Source: Limanda limanda
Lineage: Eukaryota; Chordata; Actinopteri; Pleuronectiformes; Pleuronectidae
Reading direction: 5' to 3'
DNA: 64,000 nt
Assembly: GCF_963576545.1 (NCBI RefSeq)
Contig: NC_083641.1
Location: 14,630,893-14,694,892, forward strand
Shown here: piece by piece, positions 33,096 to 45,896 of the stretch
Position numbering within the stretch: the stretch's first letter is position 1
How the letters are laid out: each line of letters opens with the position of its first letter
Made by a program: the position numbers and the translations under genes
The notes under the pieces: model-generated
Databases searched by the model: none
What the model saw: only the letters and a program-made list of their open reading frames with translations
What the model was told of the DNA's origin: nothing

Positions 33096-33718
33096 TTACT
33101 GTTACCAACGTCTTTAGCCAGAGGGCCAGAGGTGTGTGATAGTGTGTGAGCAAAGTGTGACAGTCTTTTATCAGGTGTCCCAGAAGATGGTTGGTACAAA
33201 ACTAGGAAAGATGCAATTCTGTAATCTGGATGATTTTTGGCTTTTGGGTTACAAAGTGACCTACTGATAAAGCTTTGGATAAAGGATGTTTCAAGCCAGC
33301 TGACCCAGGTGCAGCAGAGAGTTAGTGAGAAAGACGCATAAAAGAGAGTCGTATAGTTTCTACATCTCAAAAAAGGGCTTTGCACATCTATCCTTGTTAG
33401 GACACAGCACAGCTTTTTATTCAATGTACAGCCCAAAACTGTATCCCTTGACTTAAGCATTGCTTAAGCATTGCCAATTCATACCTAACCGTAACCTCAC
33501 CAGAATTACCATCTTACTCTTTACCTTAAAGTGACAAAAGCCAATATTTGCTCTTGGCTCTAGTCATGCTCCCCCTACAGATGGGATGTGTAACTCACTG
33601 TCGTAAATCAGAGTTGTGGTCTTCGCCTCGCCCTTACACACAGCTTCACGTATGTGCATATGTTGACAAGCTGGAGGAGAAGAAACCGAACCAAAGCAGC
33701 AAAAGAACTGACACCTTA

Positions 33719-34506
33719 TAGTCCAGGCAAAGTAACCCATTTTGGAGCCAAAAATAGAAGTAATTGTAAAATCATTTTTTTCAGCATAGATTATTTCTAT
33801 GAGGTGTCCAGAACAACATACTAAAAGTCCTAAGAAATCCTAGTTGAGGAAATATGTTTAATTCTCATCAATGTGTGCCAATAAGGCCCGGTAACAATAC
33901 ACCCCAAAAGGGCTATTTTTTTCGTTTACTCATATCAAAATGAAACTTTACACAATGAAAGTTACCATGAATCGAAAAATTTTTGTATTACAAGTTTCTT
34001 TGAAAATTAATTTTAATATGCAAGTGAGCTATACACTCATCGAATATGCCCAAAATAAACCCAGCTCATGTGCTTGTAAAATTCATTTCAAAAGAAACTT
34101 GTATTACAAAAAAAGTTACTTTTCATAAATACTTTTACTATCTAAAGTTTTATTGTGGTAGGAGTAAAGGAAAAAATTAAGCCTATTTGGGTGTATTTGG
34201 GGCATAGTCGATTAGTGTATAGCTCATTTGCATATTCAAATTCATTTTCAAAGAAACTTGTAATACAAAAAATGTTACGTTTCATGGTTACTTTCATTGT
34301 GTAAAGTTTTATTTTGATAGGAGTAAACGAAAAAAATAGCCCTTTTGGGGTGTATTGCCACACATTGATGAGAATTAAACATATACCTCAACTAGGATTT
34401 CTTAGGACTTTTAGTATGTTGTTCTGGACACCTCATAGAAATGATCTATGCTGAAAAAAATTATTTTACAATTAGTCGGTCGGAAAACGTTACTTTGCCT
34501 GGACTA
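33719..34506. mobile_element. TTA-flanked palindromic MITE
   Basis: The ends TAGTCCAGGCAAAGTAAC and the exact inverse GTTACTTTGCCTGGACTA are flanked by TTA (33716-33718 and 34507-34509). Almost the whole 788 bp folds on itself: the segment from 33719 to about 34060 recurs inverted from about 34190 to 34506. The AT-rich inner part holds an additional diverged copy of the unit around AAAGTTTTATTxTGxTAGGAGTAAA (34144-34200). There is no coding content. TTA points to a Harbinger-like mover, less surely than for the element at 32559. Confidence 0.8.
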
Positions 34507-34509
34507 TTA

Positions 34510-36785
34510 TTGTTTTGGCTAACTTGCCAGTTAAACCTCGAAATGGGTCTACCTGGCTTAACCTACACAGTCCAACGCCAAGCAAACACAACAGCACAGG
34601 ACATAGCAAGCAAAGGTTATTTTACTTACTTCTTCAATAGTAACAATGCTGCCAACACAAAGGTCGGCATCTGTCCTGCTTCTATGGCCTCTCGCCAACG
34701 AGTGACATATAGTCCGATATTCACTCTTGTTCGGTTTCTTACCACCAACAATACCCTCTTTGGTTTCTTCAGTGGCTCTGTCATGGTGTCCACACTGCAA
34801 ATGGTGAGCTAGTTGTTTCGTATAGCTAGCTGTTAGCTCTGGCTCTAGTTGTTTGTGTGCGACGTTTGCCGTAAAGCAGGTCTCAAAGTTCCAGCTTCAA
34901 GGGAAACCTTTGCAGTGACCCACATGCTTTTCTCCAACTACAAGTTGGTGAACCTTCAAAATGATTTTGAGGCTGTTATTTTACAGTATAAAAACGACCT
35001 TGCTTTAACCAGGACTTCAGAAAGGCTTTGGTCCCCATGCGGTCTACTGGTCCTGACAAGGCCATATTTTATACTGGAAAAGATCCTCAAGAGGTAAGAA
35101 AAATGGTTAACACACCCAACTTCACAAACACACATCTTTTCACCTCTTCCTTCCTGAGAGGTTTGCTTCTTAAAATTACACACTTCATATTCAGTCACAC
35201 TCAAATCAGCTCTCACAGATACACAGAGAGCATGCTCCCTCAGACACTCACACACAATTCAGTCGATACGACTCCGTGTGTTCTATTATTCCTCCCTTTT
35301 ACCACTTTTCGCTAGCACTCTTTGGGAACCTTTGCTCAGGGAAACTAAATCTGTAATCAGCTTAGTCGTGTTGATGCATCAGACATTTTTAATCAACGGT
35401 ATTGAAAAGAGAGCAGCTCAACGCTAAGGCGCTTGGCAAAAGCAATGCACCGAGAGGAGAGGAGAGGATGGAGTGATGAAGAGGAGTGCACATTTGTTTG
35501 TTTTTCGAAATCCATATATCACATTATTTATTGAGAGGATCAAATGAAAAACATCTTTAAGGGGTTCGAGCACTGCATGGCTGCTCTGATTAAAGTAGAT
35601 TCTTTCTCGGAACGAGCAGTGAACAAAAGAGCAAGACACATTAGAGAGTGACACTGTAATCAACCGAGTTTACCTTGAATTAAGCTGCTAATAAGTGAAT
35701 CCATGTGGAGACGTAAACACAAAACAGCGCTGCGACCTGGTTACAAACAACTCTTTAACTCTTCAACTCAATTCCCAGGCGATCTGAATGAAAGTTTCGA
35801 TATTTTTTAAGGAAGAAGTGAGCATGTGTTTGATTTAGAAGATGCTATGGTTGCATTTTTATCTCCTTTTGTTAGATTTAGAGATGCTCTCCCTCACTCG
35901 GCACTTGAAAAAGGAAAGCGCCGCTTTGAAGCGATGGGAGTCAGCGTTGAGTCAAGCGTGCGGCTCTTTGCATCGTAAATGCAGAAAGAGGTTAGAACCA
36001 CGGCAGCAAAAACCGCTTCGCTGCGGCTTCAAACAGCATCTCAGGGAAGCAATAGTACTCCGACAGCAACATTATTCAGCGCTGTAGCTACAGCAAACAC
36101 TTTTAGTTGTATTTCAGACTTTAAACTGTTTTTTAAGTATCATCTTTTTCTCCCAGACACAGTTGATAAGCTCTTACTAAGAAACATTTAACTGGCATTT
36201 GCTCCTTCATTCAGCATGATAAATCTGTTTAAGTTTTAACCTGATTTACAGAAAATGTGAAAAACAATGCAAATTTAAGCAGAGTTCAAAACCTTGGTAA
36301 TATGCAAATATAAGGATGTCTGCACAATGAGAAAAACAACTGTTGAGACTTGTGGTTATAAACCACTGCAGAAGAAGAGGAGTCCAATTTGATGAGAGTT
36401 GAAACTCTATTGGCCAAAGTGATTGAAATATGACATTTATATTTGTTTCATGATTTATATTAGAAGTTACAAATCTCTTTATTGGTCCACACATATATAG
36501 TGTGTTCATTTGATGCTCTTTCCCTTCTCTCATGGAGCAAAAGCTACAGTAGATGTTTAAATTACATGACTCACGTCTCCTCACTAAGTCTGTTTCCTTT
36601 GCTCTTTGTCACTTTCTTTTTTCTTTCAGAACTTTTCCACCTCAGCAACATATAAAACATTGTTTGCGATGTTTCAAGTTTAAAAAGAAACATTTATGAT
36701 GTTTCATTGAAGTTGTATTTTACAATAAAAGAAAATGTGCAAAACAAAATGAGTTGTGTGTCTAGACTTGTTTGTATGAGAGAAA
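34510..36785. other. Noncoding stretch, nothing recognised
   Basis: No supported exons. Several open frames of 70-125 codons lack recognisable motifs. Confidence 0.4.
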
Positions 36786-36790
36786 ATCTG

Positions 36791-36878
36791 GTGATAGACT
36801 GACAACTTGACAAAACACTGGGAGAGGTTCAACATCCTCGACAAAGCCATAAAAAAGCTGAATAGAAAATGGATGGAT
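36791..36878 (+). repeat. Decayed LINE/SINE 3' tail
   Basis: The stretch ends AATAGAAAATGGATGGAT after CTCGACAAAGCCATAAAAAAGC. This resembles the very common teleost 3' tail that ends GAAAATGGATGGATGG, shared by L2-type LINEs and their SINEs. Strongly diverged. Confidence 0.45.
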
Positions 36879-39800
36879 CAGTTACAGGTCACCATTAATT
36901 CAAGTATTATCATTCCAAATATTTTTTGTTTATATTTAGTTTAGTTGTGTGTTGTTTTTAAGTACTGAGGCTAGATGCTGTAATCAGATCACACAGCTAA
37001 TCTGACTGCACTGCAAAATCCTCAATGTTGAAATACAAGGGAACAAATGTACTGAAACGGAGACTTCATGAGGGCAGAACATCACCGAAGTAAAATCAGA
37101 CTCAATGCCTTCCCTATTTCATACAATCCACTCCGGTGAGAGAATAAAAGATAACCATTCTTTGTGCATGCTGCATCATTGGGTTGGTACAAGTGCTCTC
37201 CACAGCCCACTATCCCTTACAGATAGTAGCACCATTGGAGTATAAAATGAGGAAGTTAGAATACCCTTGTTCCTACTATATCTAAAACACTGGGCATTAA
37301 CATTTAAAATGGGACAGCATCTAACTGCAATCTATCTATCGATCATTCATGAATTTATCAAAGCTTAAAACCTTAAACATAGTGAGCAGACACTAGCGGC
37401 TGCAGTGTTTATCAAAGAATATGAACCAATGGAACACTGCAGTGAATTTACTCCAGATTTAATCTAGAATCTGAAACCCCTTCAGCACTGCTACCAAAAT
37501 GATAAGGTGCATTGCTGCTGTAACTGGCTGAAATAAGCAGAGAACGTGCTCAGATAATTTTCTCTACCGAGCTGATGATTGGTTATTGGGGTGCAAAGTT
37601 GACTTTAAACCTCCAGCACGCTTCTACTCCATCACTGTATTCCGATGACTGAGACGATTAGTTCCTCCCTCACCTTCACTCGTCATTCAGGGACAATAGA
37701 CAAGGTCACTTCTTCCCTTTATCAGTTTATTTATCCCTGCGTGCCCCTCAGCGACACACACCGTCATCTATTCTCATTATGCCAAAGATGCAGAGAGGAG
37801 CAGAGAAAGTCGACTTCCCTCCGGCGTGGGGAGAAAACTAATTTCCACCAATAGAAATTACGTAAAGCAAAAAACAATTTAAGACGTATGATAGAATGCA
37901 TGACTCCTTTTCCAGATTCACATTACAGGATCACTTTTTGTTTTGCTTTGCTAGCTTCTGCTTAAAATCCCTGCATGGTGAATTAAAAACCAGAGACTGT
38001 TCTGTACGGCACATTAGCACACAGTTCACATGTGATGAACTTTGATTTACTCAGTAATTAGCACAGCAGACTGCAAGACTCCAGCGTGGTGGCGTCCCAT
38101 AATCACAACAGAGTCACGTCATCTGGTCCTCCCATGTCTGTCCTGCAGTGCATTGCACCCACAGCGTCTCCACACAGGAAAATATATATGTAGAGTAATT
38201 ATTATAGGGCTGTAGCACAATGCAGGTCCACTAAGAGGTCTAACACGCTAACAGTCACATCTCACTTGACACTTGACATATGTTCCATCATAAATACTTT
38301 TCATCTCTGGGGTGAGGTACCATTTTCCTGACATTTTCCTGAGGAGCGGAATTTGAGAACACAACTGTCAAGAGTCAGTTGCTGCAGACAATTTACAGAA
38401 CTTAAATGCCTGAAGGCAATTGGGCGAGTTAATTTCGTTTCATAAAATGCAACGGATGCGAAACTGAAAGAATGCAAATATTTCCTGATGAAAAAAGAGA
38501 TGCAATACACGTAGTCAACACCAATGTTCATTTGGTGTTGACCCTTTTTTGTTAGATCATGTTAACAAAAATGTTTTTTATCATATTGTTTACAGGGAAC
38601 ACTTAAGTCCCTGCGATAAACTGGAATTGTTGATCAAACTGAATCGATTCCAAGGACAGAGGATGTCGCACCTTGTTGATCTATGAGACAAATTGTGATG
38701 GGTTAATATGGGCTGTACAAATTTGTACGAATTTGATTTATTGATTGATTGACTGAACTAGCAGGAGGTAACAATGTGTCTCGTCGCATACACACTCCTT
38801 AAAGGAGGTGGCCCACACCATGGTTGTGTTGGTCCATCTTCGAATTGGAAGGTGGGAGCTGTATTTTGTTCGAATCAGCAAATCATGGCACACACACAAA
38901 AATGTGAAAAAATAACTATTGAGTGTTATTTCCTCACATATAGGGTTAGGCACTTATAAATATATTTTCTAATAGTTCCGAAAAAGTCTGTGCTCTGCCA
39001 TTTTAAACTGTATCTTACAAAAAAATAAACTGAAAGTAACTTAACTGTTAAGATATCTGCACAATCACCTCGACCTTATTGTCCCATACTGCTGCAGAAG
39101 TACTGTATACTCCCCCGAGCATCACACCACAGCAATACAGTCGTTTTATCAAACATTTAATTTGTGACTGTTTATCATTCAGAGTGAATGAGTGTGAGAA
39201 GTAGGAATCGTTGTCACGGGAGGAACTTGCGAAAGAAAAGTTGAAGTCTGCTTCCCGACAAGGTTGTGTTTATTTTTTGCTTCTCAACAGCTAAAAATGA
39301 TCCCCGTGCCCCGTGATAAACCACACACTGAGCGTAAATGTGATTTCAAAGAACATTTCCAGGACCTTTTTCAATTTCCATGGAATGATGCTATTATATT
39401 TCTCCGCTTCCACTCATCAGTAGCCTAATGAAAGCCGGCTGCCTCTCCTTGTATCATTCAGTGTCACTAAATCCGTTCTCATTTTGAAAGTTTTTAGTCT
39501 TTCATTACCTTCTCTCCGTGACTTTTTAGCATATTTCTTCTCTCTGCCTCACTCCTCCCGGACTTTTCTGATTATTGTTCTTGTTCTGAGGGAAATCCCT
39601 CTTCTTTTTTTATCTATTGCATTTTCTGTTTATATCCTCTAAATAGCCCAGTAGTTTAATTGCGTAAGGGTTTATTTACCCTTCAGTGTCTGAACCTTTC
39701 CCCAACTGCTGCTGTGTTCCATCATTTTTCTCTTCTCCTACGTCACTGCAGCCCGGGTCCGTCTCTTCCCGCACCTCATTTCTTTTTCTTTCTGTTTCTC

Positions 39801-40017
39801 TTCAGCTGTCGTGATTTGTCCTTCCCCCTAATTGCCTGTCTCATTTGAATGATGGGTGTCTCCGTCTCCCCTGACAGCCGAGGTCAGACTCATTCTCACT
39901 CTGCCATGGTGTTAAAGAGCGTTCTCTGGTTTAACTCCAGGGGATGTAGCGGACGTCTCTCACTGTTGGTTGCAAATTTTCATGGGCATGGCTACGCTTG
40001 CTGATGAAGTTTTTGAT
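36879..40017. other. Noncoding stretch, nothing recognised
   Basis: About 3.1 kb with no supported exon, RNA gene or element ends. Confidence 0.4.
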
Positions 40018-40026
40018 GGAAGATAC

Positions 40027-40763
40027 TAGCCTGGGTGCCAGACGAACTTAGCCCCGCCCACAACATTTGTTGTTCGGGAAGTTCGGTCTGAAGTCGCTCC
40101 GTTGGGGAGAAACTATGGCCGATCAGGAGCTGATCGGACCAATCAAATCGTCAGGGCGGGCTTTATACGATGATTGACAGATGATCTACAGTGACGTAAT
40201 CAACCACGTCACCAGAGAGCGCTGCCTGCAGAGCTGAGATGTGTCAATGCTGCCATCGAGTCTGTTTCAGCAGACATCGACAGCGCATTCATTTTGAAAG
40301 AGGAACAGAGGAACGTGATCAAGGCATTTGTAGATCGAACAGATGTTTTTGCCGTCCTCCTACGGGATTCATAAAAAGTTTCATTTATCAGCTGTCCCCG
40401 ATGCTGCAGCCACACAAGCAGTCATAAATAAAAAGAGAGTGGGGGGGGGGCTGCCGTTTCTCCTCCTCGCTGGCTCCTGCAGAACAATGACAGACTGATC
40501 TCTCTCAGAGCCCCGGTCCGGTCCCAGGCCGGTCGCGGTTTAGAGAGTAAATAAACTCGTGAAACAGACAACTCACAACAACTATGCGTCGCTTGACATA
40601 CGTCACATACTACGTTGCTCTGATTGGTTGTAGGTCTATCCAATTGAGCGAAGAGGCGTTTTGTTTCCTGGTTCTGTTGAAACACGCCCCATAATCACAG
40701 CCCAATGGAGCGGTCTCAGACTCATATTCTGACTAGAATAATGAGTATGACAACGTCAGGCTA
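40027..40763. mobile_element. DNA element with 9-bp duplication and helicase cargo
   Basis: The 9-bp GGAAGATAC occurs at 40018-40026 and again at 40764-40772. The ends are TAGCCTG and the inverted CAGGCTA, a short terminal repeat. The 737-bp interior includes CpG-rich flanks, a broken helicase fragment (40246-40425) and a G-run at 40441-40450. A 9-bp duplication suits Mutator-like movers better than hAT (8 bp), but the short ends leave the superfamily open. Similar right-end sequence is common in teleosts. No transposase. Confidence 0.75.
40246..40425 (+). pseudogene. Captured helicase N-terminal fragment (RecQ/DEAD-like)
   Basis: One frame reads AFILKEEQRNVIKAFVDRTD followed by VFAVL, then a stop (TAA at 40372-40374). 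The next frame continues PTGFIKSFIYQLSPMLQ. Together these correspond to the Q-motif-like lead-in and Walker A motif (PTGxGKS) of superfamily 2 helicases such as RecQ-type enzymes. A frameshift separates the two, and the Walker A glycine before K is replaced by I. It is non-functional cargo of the surrounding element. Confidence 0.7.
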
Positions 40764-40772
40764 GGAAGATAC

Positions 40773-41765
40773 AGTCAACGGGACTGAATTGCTAAGAAAA
40801 GAAAAAGAAAAAGAAGGTTTCCATCTGTCCTGTAGAAGCTGTTTTGAGATAGTTTGAGGTGTATGTGATTCAGGTTGTCGATAATTGTGTAGCTTGAATT
40901 ATAAATGTCCACGTAACGAAATTGCTTGTTTTGAAAAAAAGCCCCTGCATCTGCTGTGTTTTTATTTACTTAGCATTTTAACTTTGCAGCTAAAGAAACG
41001 TTAAACTCCAGTTGGTGCTGTTTTTCCTAATTATGTGCGTTCAAATAGGTATATTACTAAACATTCTTCTTTTCTTTTCTAAATGTTTCTCCCTGCTCTC
41101 ATTTTTTCTTTTTGTTGGACCAGAAATCAAGTAAATCATCAGAGCCACTACATGTATCTAGATTCCAAGAAGGATGTGGGGCAAGACACGTTACAAGATG
41201 CTTTGTAAAGACAATGTTTTATCCTTGTTCAAGAACACAGGAAACATCAGAGAGCAGACGCATGTGGACTTATGAGTGGTAAGGAGAACATTTTGAATAA
41301 AATCCCCAAAAGATTATAATGACATTTTGAAAGGGTCAGAAAGTCATAACAATATTTTTGATAAGAGAAAAGAGTTTTTGCCAAATAATGATCGAGCTAA
41401 AATGAATACATCTTAAATGTCTTATTGCATGGAGACCACAGCAGGGCACAGGAAAAAACTAATTCATTAACCAATTCTGAATGAATAGAAATGCTCTAGT
41501 AAATAACATATTTCACATGGAGTATAGAGGACAAGATAAGGCATCATATCTGCATTTAACCAATAGTTCTCATCCAATTTAATTGAATCAGGCAAACAAT
41601 TTGTGTCCTGTTGCCATTCAATATTTTCATGTCTCATTTTAATTTAATCGCTGAAAAAGATGAAAACAGTATTTCAAAGCACATACATGTAACTGACTTC
41701 ATTCAAGGTTAGACTATATTATACGGTGCAGAATATAAATATATATTAAAATGGCAAATGACTCT
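40773..41765. other. Noncoding stretch, nothing recognised
   Basis: AT-rich sequence without recognisable features. Confidence 0.45.
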
Positions 41766-42010
41766 GAAGGTCCAGTGTACAAGATGTTTTCACTTGTGTG
41801 TTTCATCTAAATTGTATGAATTGTTGTTTTCTTTACCCTAGAGTGGACCTTTTATATTTAAATACTTTATATTTACATTGGGAGCGGGTCCTCACTACGG
41901 AGGCCGCCATGTTTTTTTTTACAGTAGCCCAGACTGGACAAACTAAACACCTTTTAGTTTCTCTGACAAATGAAGGCCACCACAGGTTCTTTCATGGAAA
42001 CTCGCCCCAC
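41766..42010 (+). repeat. Second copy of the 11.25-kb MITE family (partial)
   Basis: Shares AGATGTTTTCACT-GTGTGTTTCATCTAAATTG and the following CTAGA-TGG stretch with 11250-11581 in inverted orientation. It also carries TATTTACATTGGGAGCGGG and TTACAGTAGCCCAGACTGG, a pattern common in teleost genomes. The left end AAGGTCCAGTGTACAAG is present; the right end could not be placed. Confidence 0.55.
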
Positions 42011-42441
42011 TTTCCTGTCTCGTGAAACAAATGTTAGTCCCTCACATCGAGTCATAGCAATTCTTTTGACAGTGTGTTCAGCCTTGAAAAAGACCAGGGG
42101 TTGGTAATAGTAATTTCACATGACACTCAGTGGGAGGTGTTCCCTTGATTAATGAAGCTGTCGCTGTCATGTGCATTAATCACAGCTCGCCCCGTGACAT
42201 CTGTCTCAAAGTGTCATGTCTGAGAACCAAACTGTGGCGCTGACACAAGTCAAAACAACCAACCTTGTGTGAGGCAGCTGTTTATCATTCACAGTCCTGA
42301 TGAGCTGTGAACACATCGAATCAAAAACCCTCAAACAACACAGGATGTACGAGTGGCTTGAGTCATTCAGTAGAGTGTGAACAGAGAGCCTCACTTAATT
42401 AGGAAAAAACTGATGATGATGTTTTAAATGCTATATATAAC

Positions 42442-44189
42442 CAGTGGTGGGAAGTAACGAAGTAGAAATACTTTGTTACTGTACTTAAGTAGATTTTTCA
42501 CATATCTGTACTTTACTTGAGTATTTATTTTCCTGACGATTTTTTACTTTTACTCGCTACATTTGAGCACAAATATCTGTACTTTGTACTACTTACATTC
42601 TCAAAACTGGCTCGTTACTTGAGCAGCGGAGGTTGGCGGAACGTGCACCTTTACGCACGGCACACCTCTCTCCCGCTCTCTCGCTCCTGCAGTCTTTATT
42701 ATTACGGCCCAAGCACTGACAGGCACTGACAGACGTGAGGCCCTATTGAAATTGTAGGGATTATTGTTCAGGCAAATTAATTGGCGTTTTGAGGGCTTTT
42801 ATTTGGTGACTTTACATGCAAGTGGTTAACTTGTCTTAAAGAAAATAGCGGAAGTAGTTGGCCTTGTCTGCTTAGTCTTACACGTCCACGTAAACAAAAC
42901 AAACAGATTTAAAACAAGTCAAGATGGAAAAACAAACAACACAACCAATTATATAAACAAACGCAAAAACAACTTTCACCTGTGTTTCATATTCATGCAC
43001 ACAATTCAGGTTTTTTAATGGACCTCGACCAAATGGAACCCTGGGTAATGAGGCCCAGTTTTCCATCACTATAATGCCAATATAATTTTTGCAAAGATAT
43101 CGTATATCTATATATTGCTGATTCCAATCCCTAGTCGCCCTTTGTGCTGACTCAACACAACTAGGAAGCTGTTGAGTCTTTATATATGTATTGTAGAAAC
43201 TGGCTAATGTGTTCAACTCCATGCAGGGTTGTGTCTTCACTTTGCCGTCCCTACAGGCTTACATGTAGATGCGTCGACAAGCTGGTGGGCAGATATACAG
43301 GCAGTTACAAAATACAGCTAATAGACACAAAAGGTTAGTGTTGAAGTGCCGTCAAGCAAGACACTGATAATTTATAAACTTCAAAATAAAGTCACCAAAA
43401 TACTGTAACCAAATTTGCACCTTAAGATTTTCAATTGGATGTATTTTGTATATGTAATTTAGCATTCAAAAAAACCCAAAAACATTGGTCTTCAGTTATT
43501 TATTTCCTTGTTCAGTCTGAAATTTGGCAGACTGTGTCCAGTGTTTTTTTCTTCTCTGTACTAGCACTGTTCAGGCTGTTAACAAAAGAGAAACTATCTT
43601 ATTTTGTGTGCCTAGTTTCTCTTTGCTGAGTTATCATAAGGGGCATTGTGTAATACTCCTGCTACTGATGAAAGGTCCATGTTTAGTTATATTTAGACTT
43701 TTTGAGTGGATATACTTTGGTCTATTAGTGTTCTTAGGTAGACTCAAGAGGCACTTGTTTATTCTGTTGTGTTGATTCTTTGTTGGCTGTAGAAGTTCAG
43801 ATGCACTTGTCCAATACTATTTTAAGCTCAGCATCTCGGGTTCAAAATTTGTAAAATTATACATTATATATATAGTGTTGTTATAATTTTTCAGTCAGTT
43901 GAAATAAATCCTGAAGAGAACAATTTTGGGTTGTTTTGTGTCTGTATAGGACTACTATAAAAGCACCTAACATTTTTAATTTTGGTACTTGTACTTTTAC
44001 TTTTGATACTTAAGTACATTTCAACACCAGATACTTTTTGATACTTAAGTACATTTAATATGAGCGACTCTAAGACTTTTACTCAAGTCATTTTCTGACG
44101 GGTGACTTTTACTTTTACCGGAGTCACTTTCAAGTAAGATATCTGTACTTTTACTCAAGTATGGCTTTCAAGTACTTTATACACCACTG
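42442..44189 (+). mobile_element. Full-length non-autonomous hAT element
   Basis: The element begins CAGTGGTGGGAAGTAACG and ends AGTACTTTATACACCACTG. The 8-bp TATATAAC is duplicated at 42434-42441 and 44190-44197. Both sub-ends are packed with ACTTAAGTA and ACTTTTACT words. At 1748 bp it is long for a MITE, but I see no transposase frame. It is the intact relative of the fragment nested in the element at 12760-14436, which shows that this family was present in more than one form. Confidence 0.85.
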
Positions 44190-44197
44190 TATATAAC

Positions 44198-45136
44198 TAA
44201 TGTCAACATATGGTCAGTGCCAGAATAACACTGATTAACAAACTACGTAAGGTAGGTTGACTGTATACTTTTGTTTTTTAGCCATGCTAGCGGCGTGTCA
44301 GTCACACTTCCTGTTTAAAACAATAACCGATTGGTTCGAAATGTCTCATACAACAATAAAACTGGTAAAAATTTATATTTGTCCAATTAAAAAGCCAAAT
44401 ATGGTGAACATGGTATTATACTCATTAAACATGGTCATATCAGCATCGTCACTGAAGCAACCATTCTCCATGTTCTGAGTGTGTTTTCAACTATATGTCT
44501 GTTCGTTGGTTTAGTTATTTATCAGCAGAATTGCGCAAAAAACAAGGTGGAGAAATGTGGGTGGAGATGTGGATAAAGGGGCATATTTTGGAATTTCTTT
44601 ATCACTTTTTTTAATTATCTTTTAGAACAAAAAATCATTAACGTTATCAGATCTCTCCCTAACAACTAGATGCAGTCAAGTCACTGTTTAAAAAAAATAC
44701 AGTTGGTCAACACAGCAGACCAAAGTGCAGAACGGAATTTCAAAGATTATTAAATTATATAAATTAAATTATAAAAAATAAATAGAAAATATCATATACA
44801 GGTAATCAAGTGTAAAATCGTTAGGCCTTGCCAGATGTATGTATTCGACTGAGTGCCATTCAATTTGTATTTATTTATTCAAATAATATCTAACCTGAGC
44901 ACACTTCTTCTGTCCTTCACTGGATTATTTTTATGTCTTATCTCAACAAAAATGCAGCAGAAAGAAAATTGTCTTTATTAAATATGCTGCTCGCAGTTTA
45001 ACTACATTACTTTCATTCATTTCTTTTACCATTGACAGACAGAAGCTTCAAGCTACAACAGTCTCTTCAAAAGGTCAAGTAGTTAAGAGCATTCTGAATT
45101 TACCGTGCAAGACAAGTACGTTTTATTTAGATGGTG
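44198..45136. other. Noncoding stretch, nothing recognised
   Basis: AT-rich sequence, no supported feature. Confidence 0.45.
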
Positions 45137-45263
45137 CAGGTCTAGACAGATTTATGGAGCAGGTCTAGACTGACTTATAGACCATGTCTAGACTGGCTTG
45201 TGTAACAGGTCTACACTGACTTATGGACCAGGTCTAGACTGACTTATGGAGCAGGTCTAGACT
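45137..45263. repeat. 23-bp minisatellite
   Basis: Five full 23-bp units start at 45137, 45160, 45183, 45206 and 45229, with a partial sixth at 45252. Consensus CAGGTCTAGACTGACTTATG plus three variable bases. Each unit carries GTCTAGAC or a one-base variant of it, itself a palindrome. Confidence 0.92.
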
Positions 45264-45795
45264 CAGAGAGATACAATAGTTTCCACAACAAGCACTTGGT
45301 CACAATAAACTGCAGTTAATCTGAAGCAAACAAAGGCTCAGTGTAGGCTGCCATCTGCCTCGCCCTGCCTCTTGTTGAGAAGGAGGGAGCCGAAGGAAAG
45401 AAAACCTGGTCCAATGCACGTTCCTCCGAATGAAGGTATAGTAACGGTAATAGAAGTATGAGTTTGTGTATGGGAGTGTGTGCGTTTGTTAGTAATGAAT
45501 AGCTTGACATTTATCAAGTTCATCTTCAACTGGAAAGAAGAAAAATAAATCTACATTGATGCATTTCTCAGGGTTTTTAAATAGCTGTTCATTTCTCTCC
45601 AGCTCTTCTCTCTCAGTCGCTTGTTTCAAATCATCGCCATGACCTTTGCAAGGCGACAGTGTTTATTATCTCATTACTGTCTTCAGAGTCAGAATAGCAA
45701 TAAGTATGCTCAACTGTTAAACACGTATGATGACAAGAATAAATATCATTCAGTGAGTGCTAATGGGAGCTGTGAGTGCCATTGACACTGCAAAT

Positions 45796-45797
<2 letters not shown>

Positions 45798-45890
<93 letters not shown>

Positions 45891-45896
45891 TGTGTG
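45798..45896. repeat. Long (TG)n microsatellite
   Basis: Nearly 100 bp of TG with a single interruption near 45884. Confidence 0.95.

Noticed and set aside
34849..35097. 83-codon plus-strand frame with a reasonable composition
   Set aside because: No ATG at its start, no convincing splice-site pair and no recognised family.
35842..36087. 81-codon frame with basic, helix-prone sequence
   Set aside because: Shifted copies of the same DNA are open too, and there is no supporting splice or promoter context.
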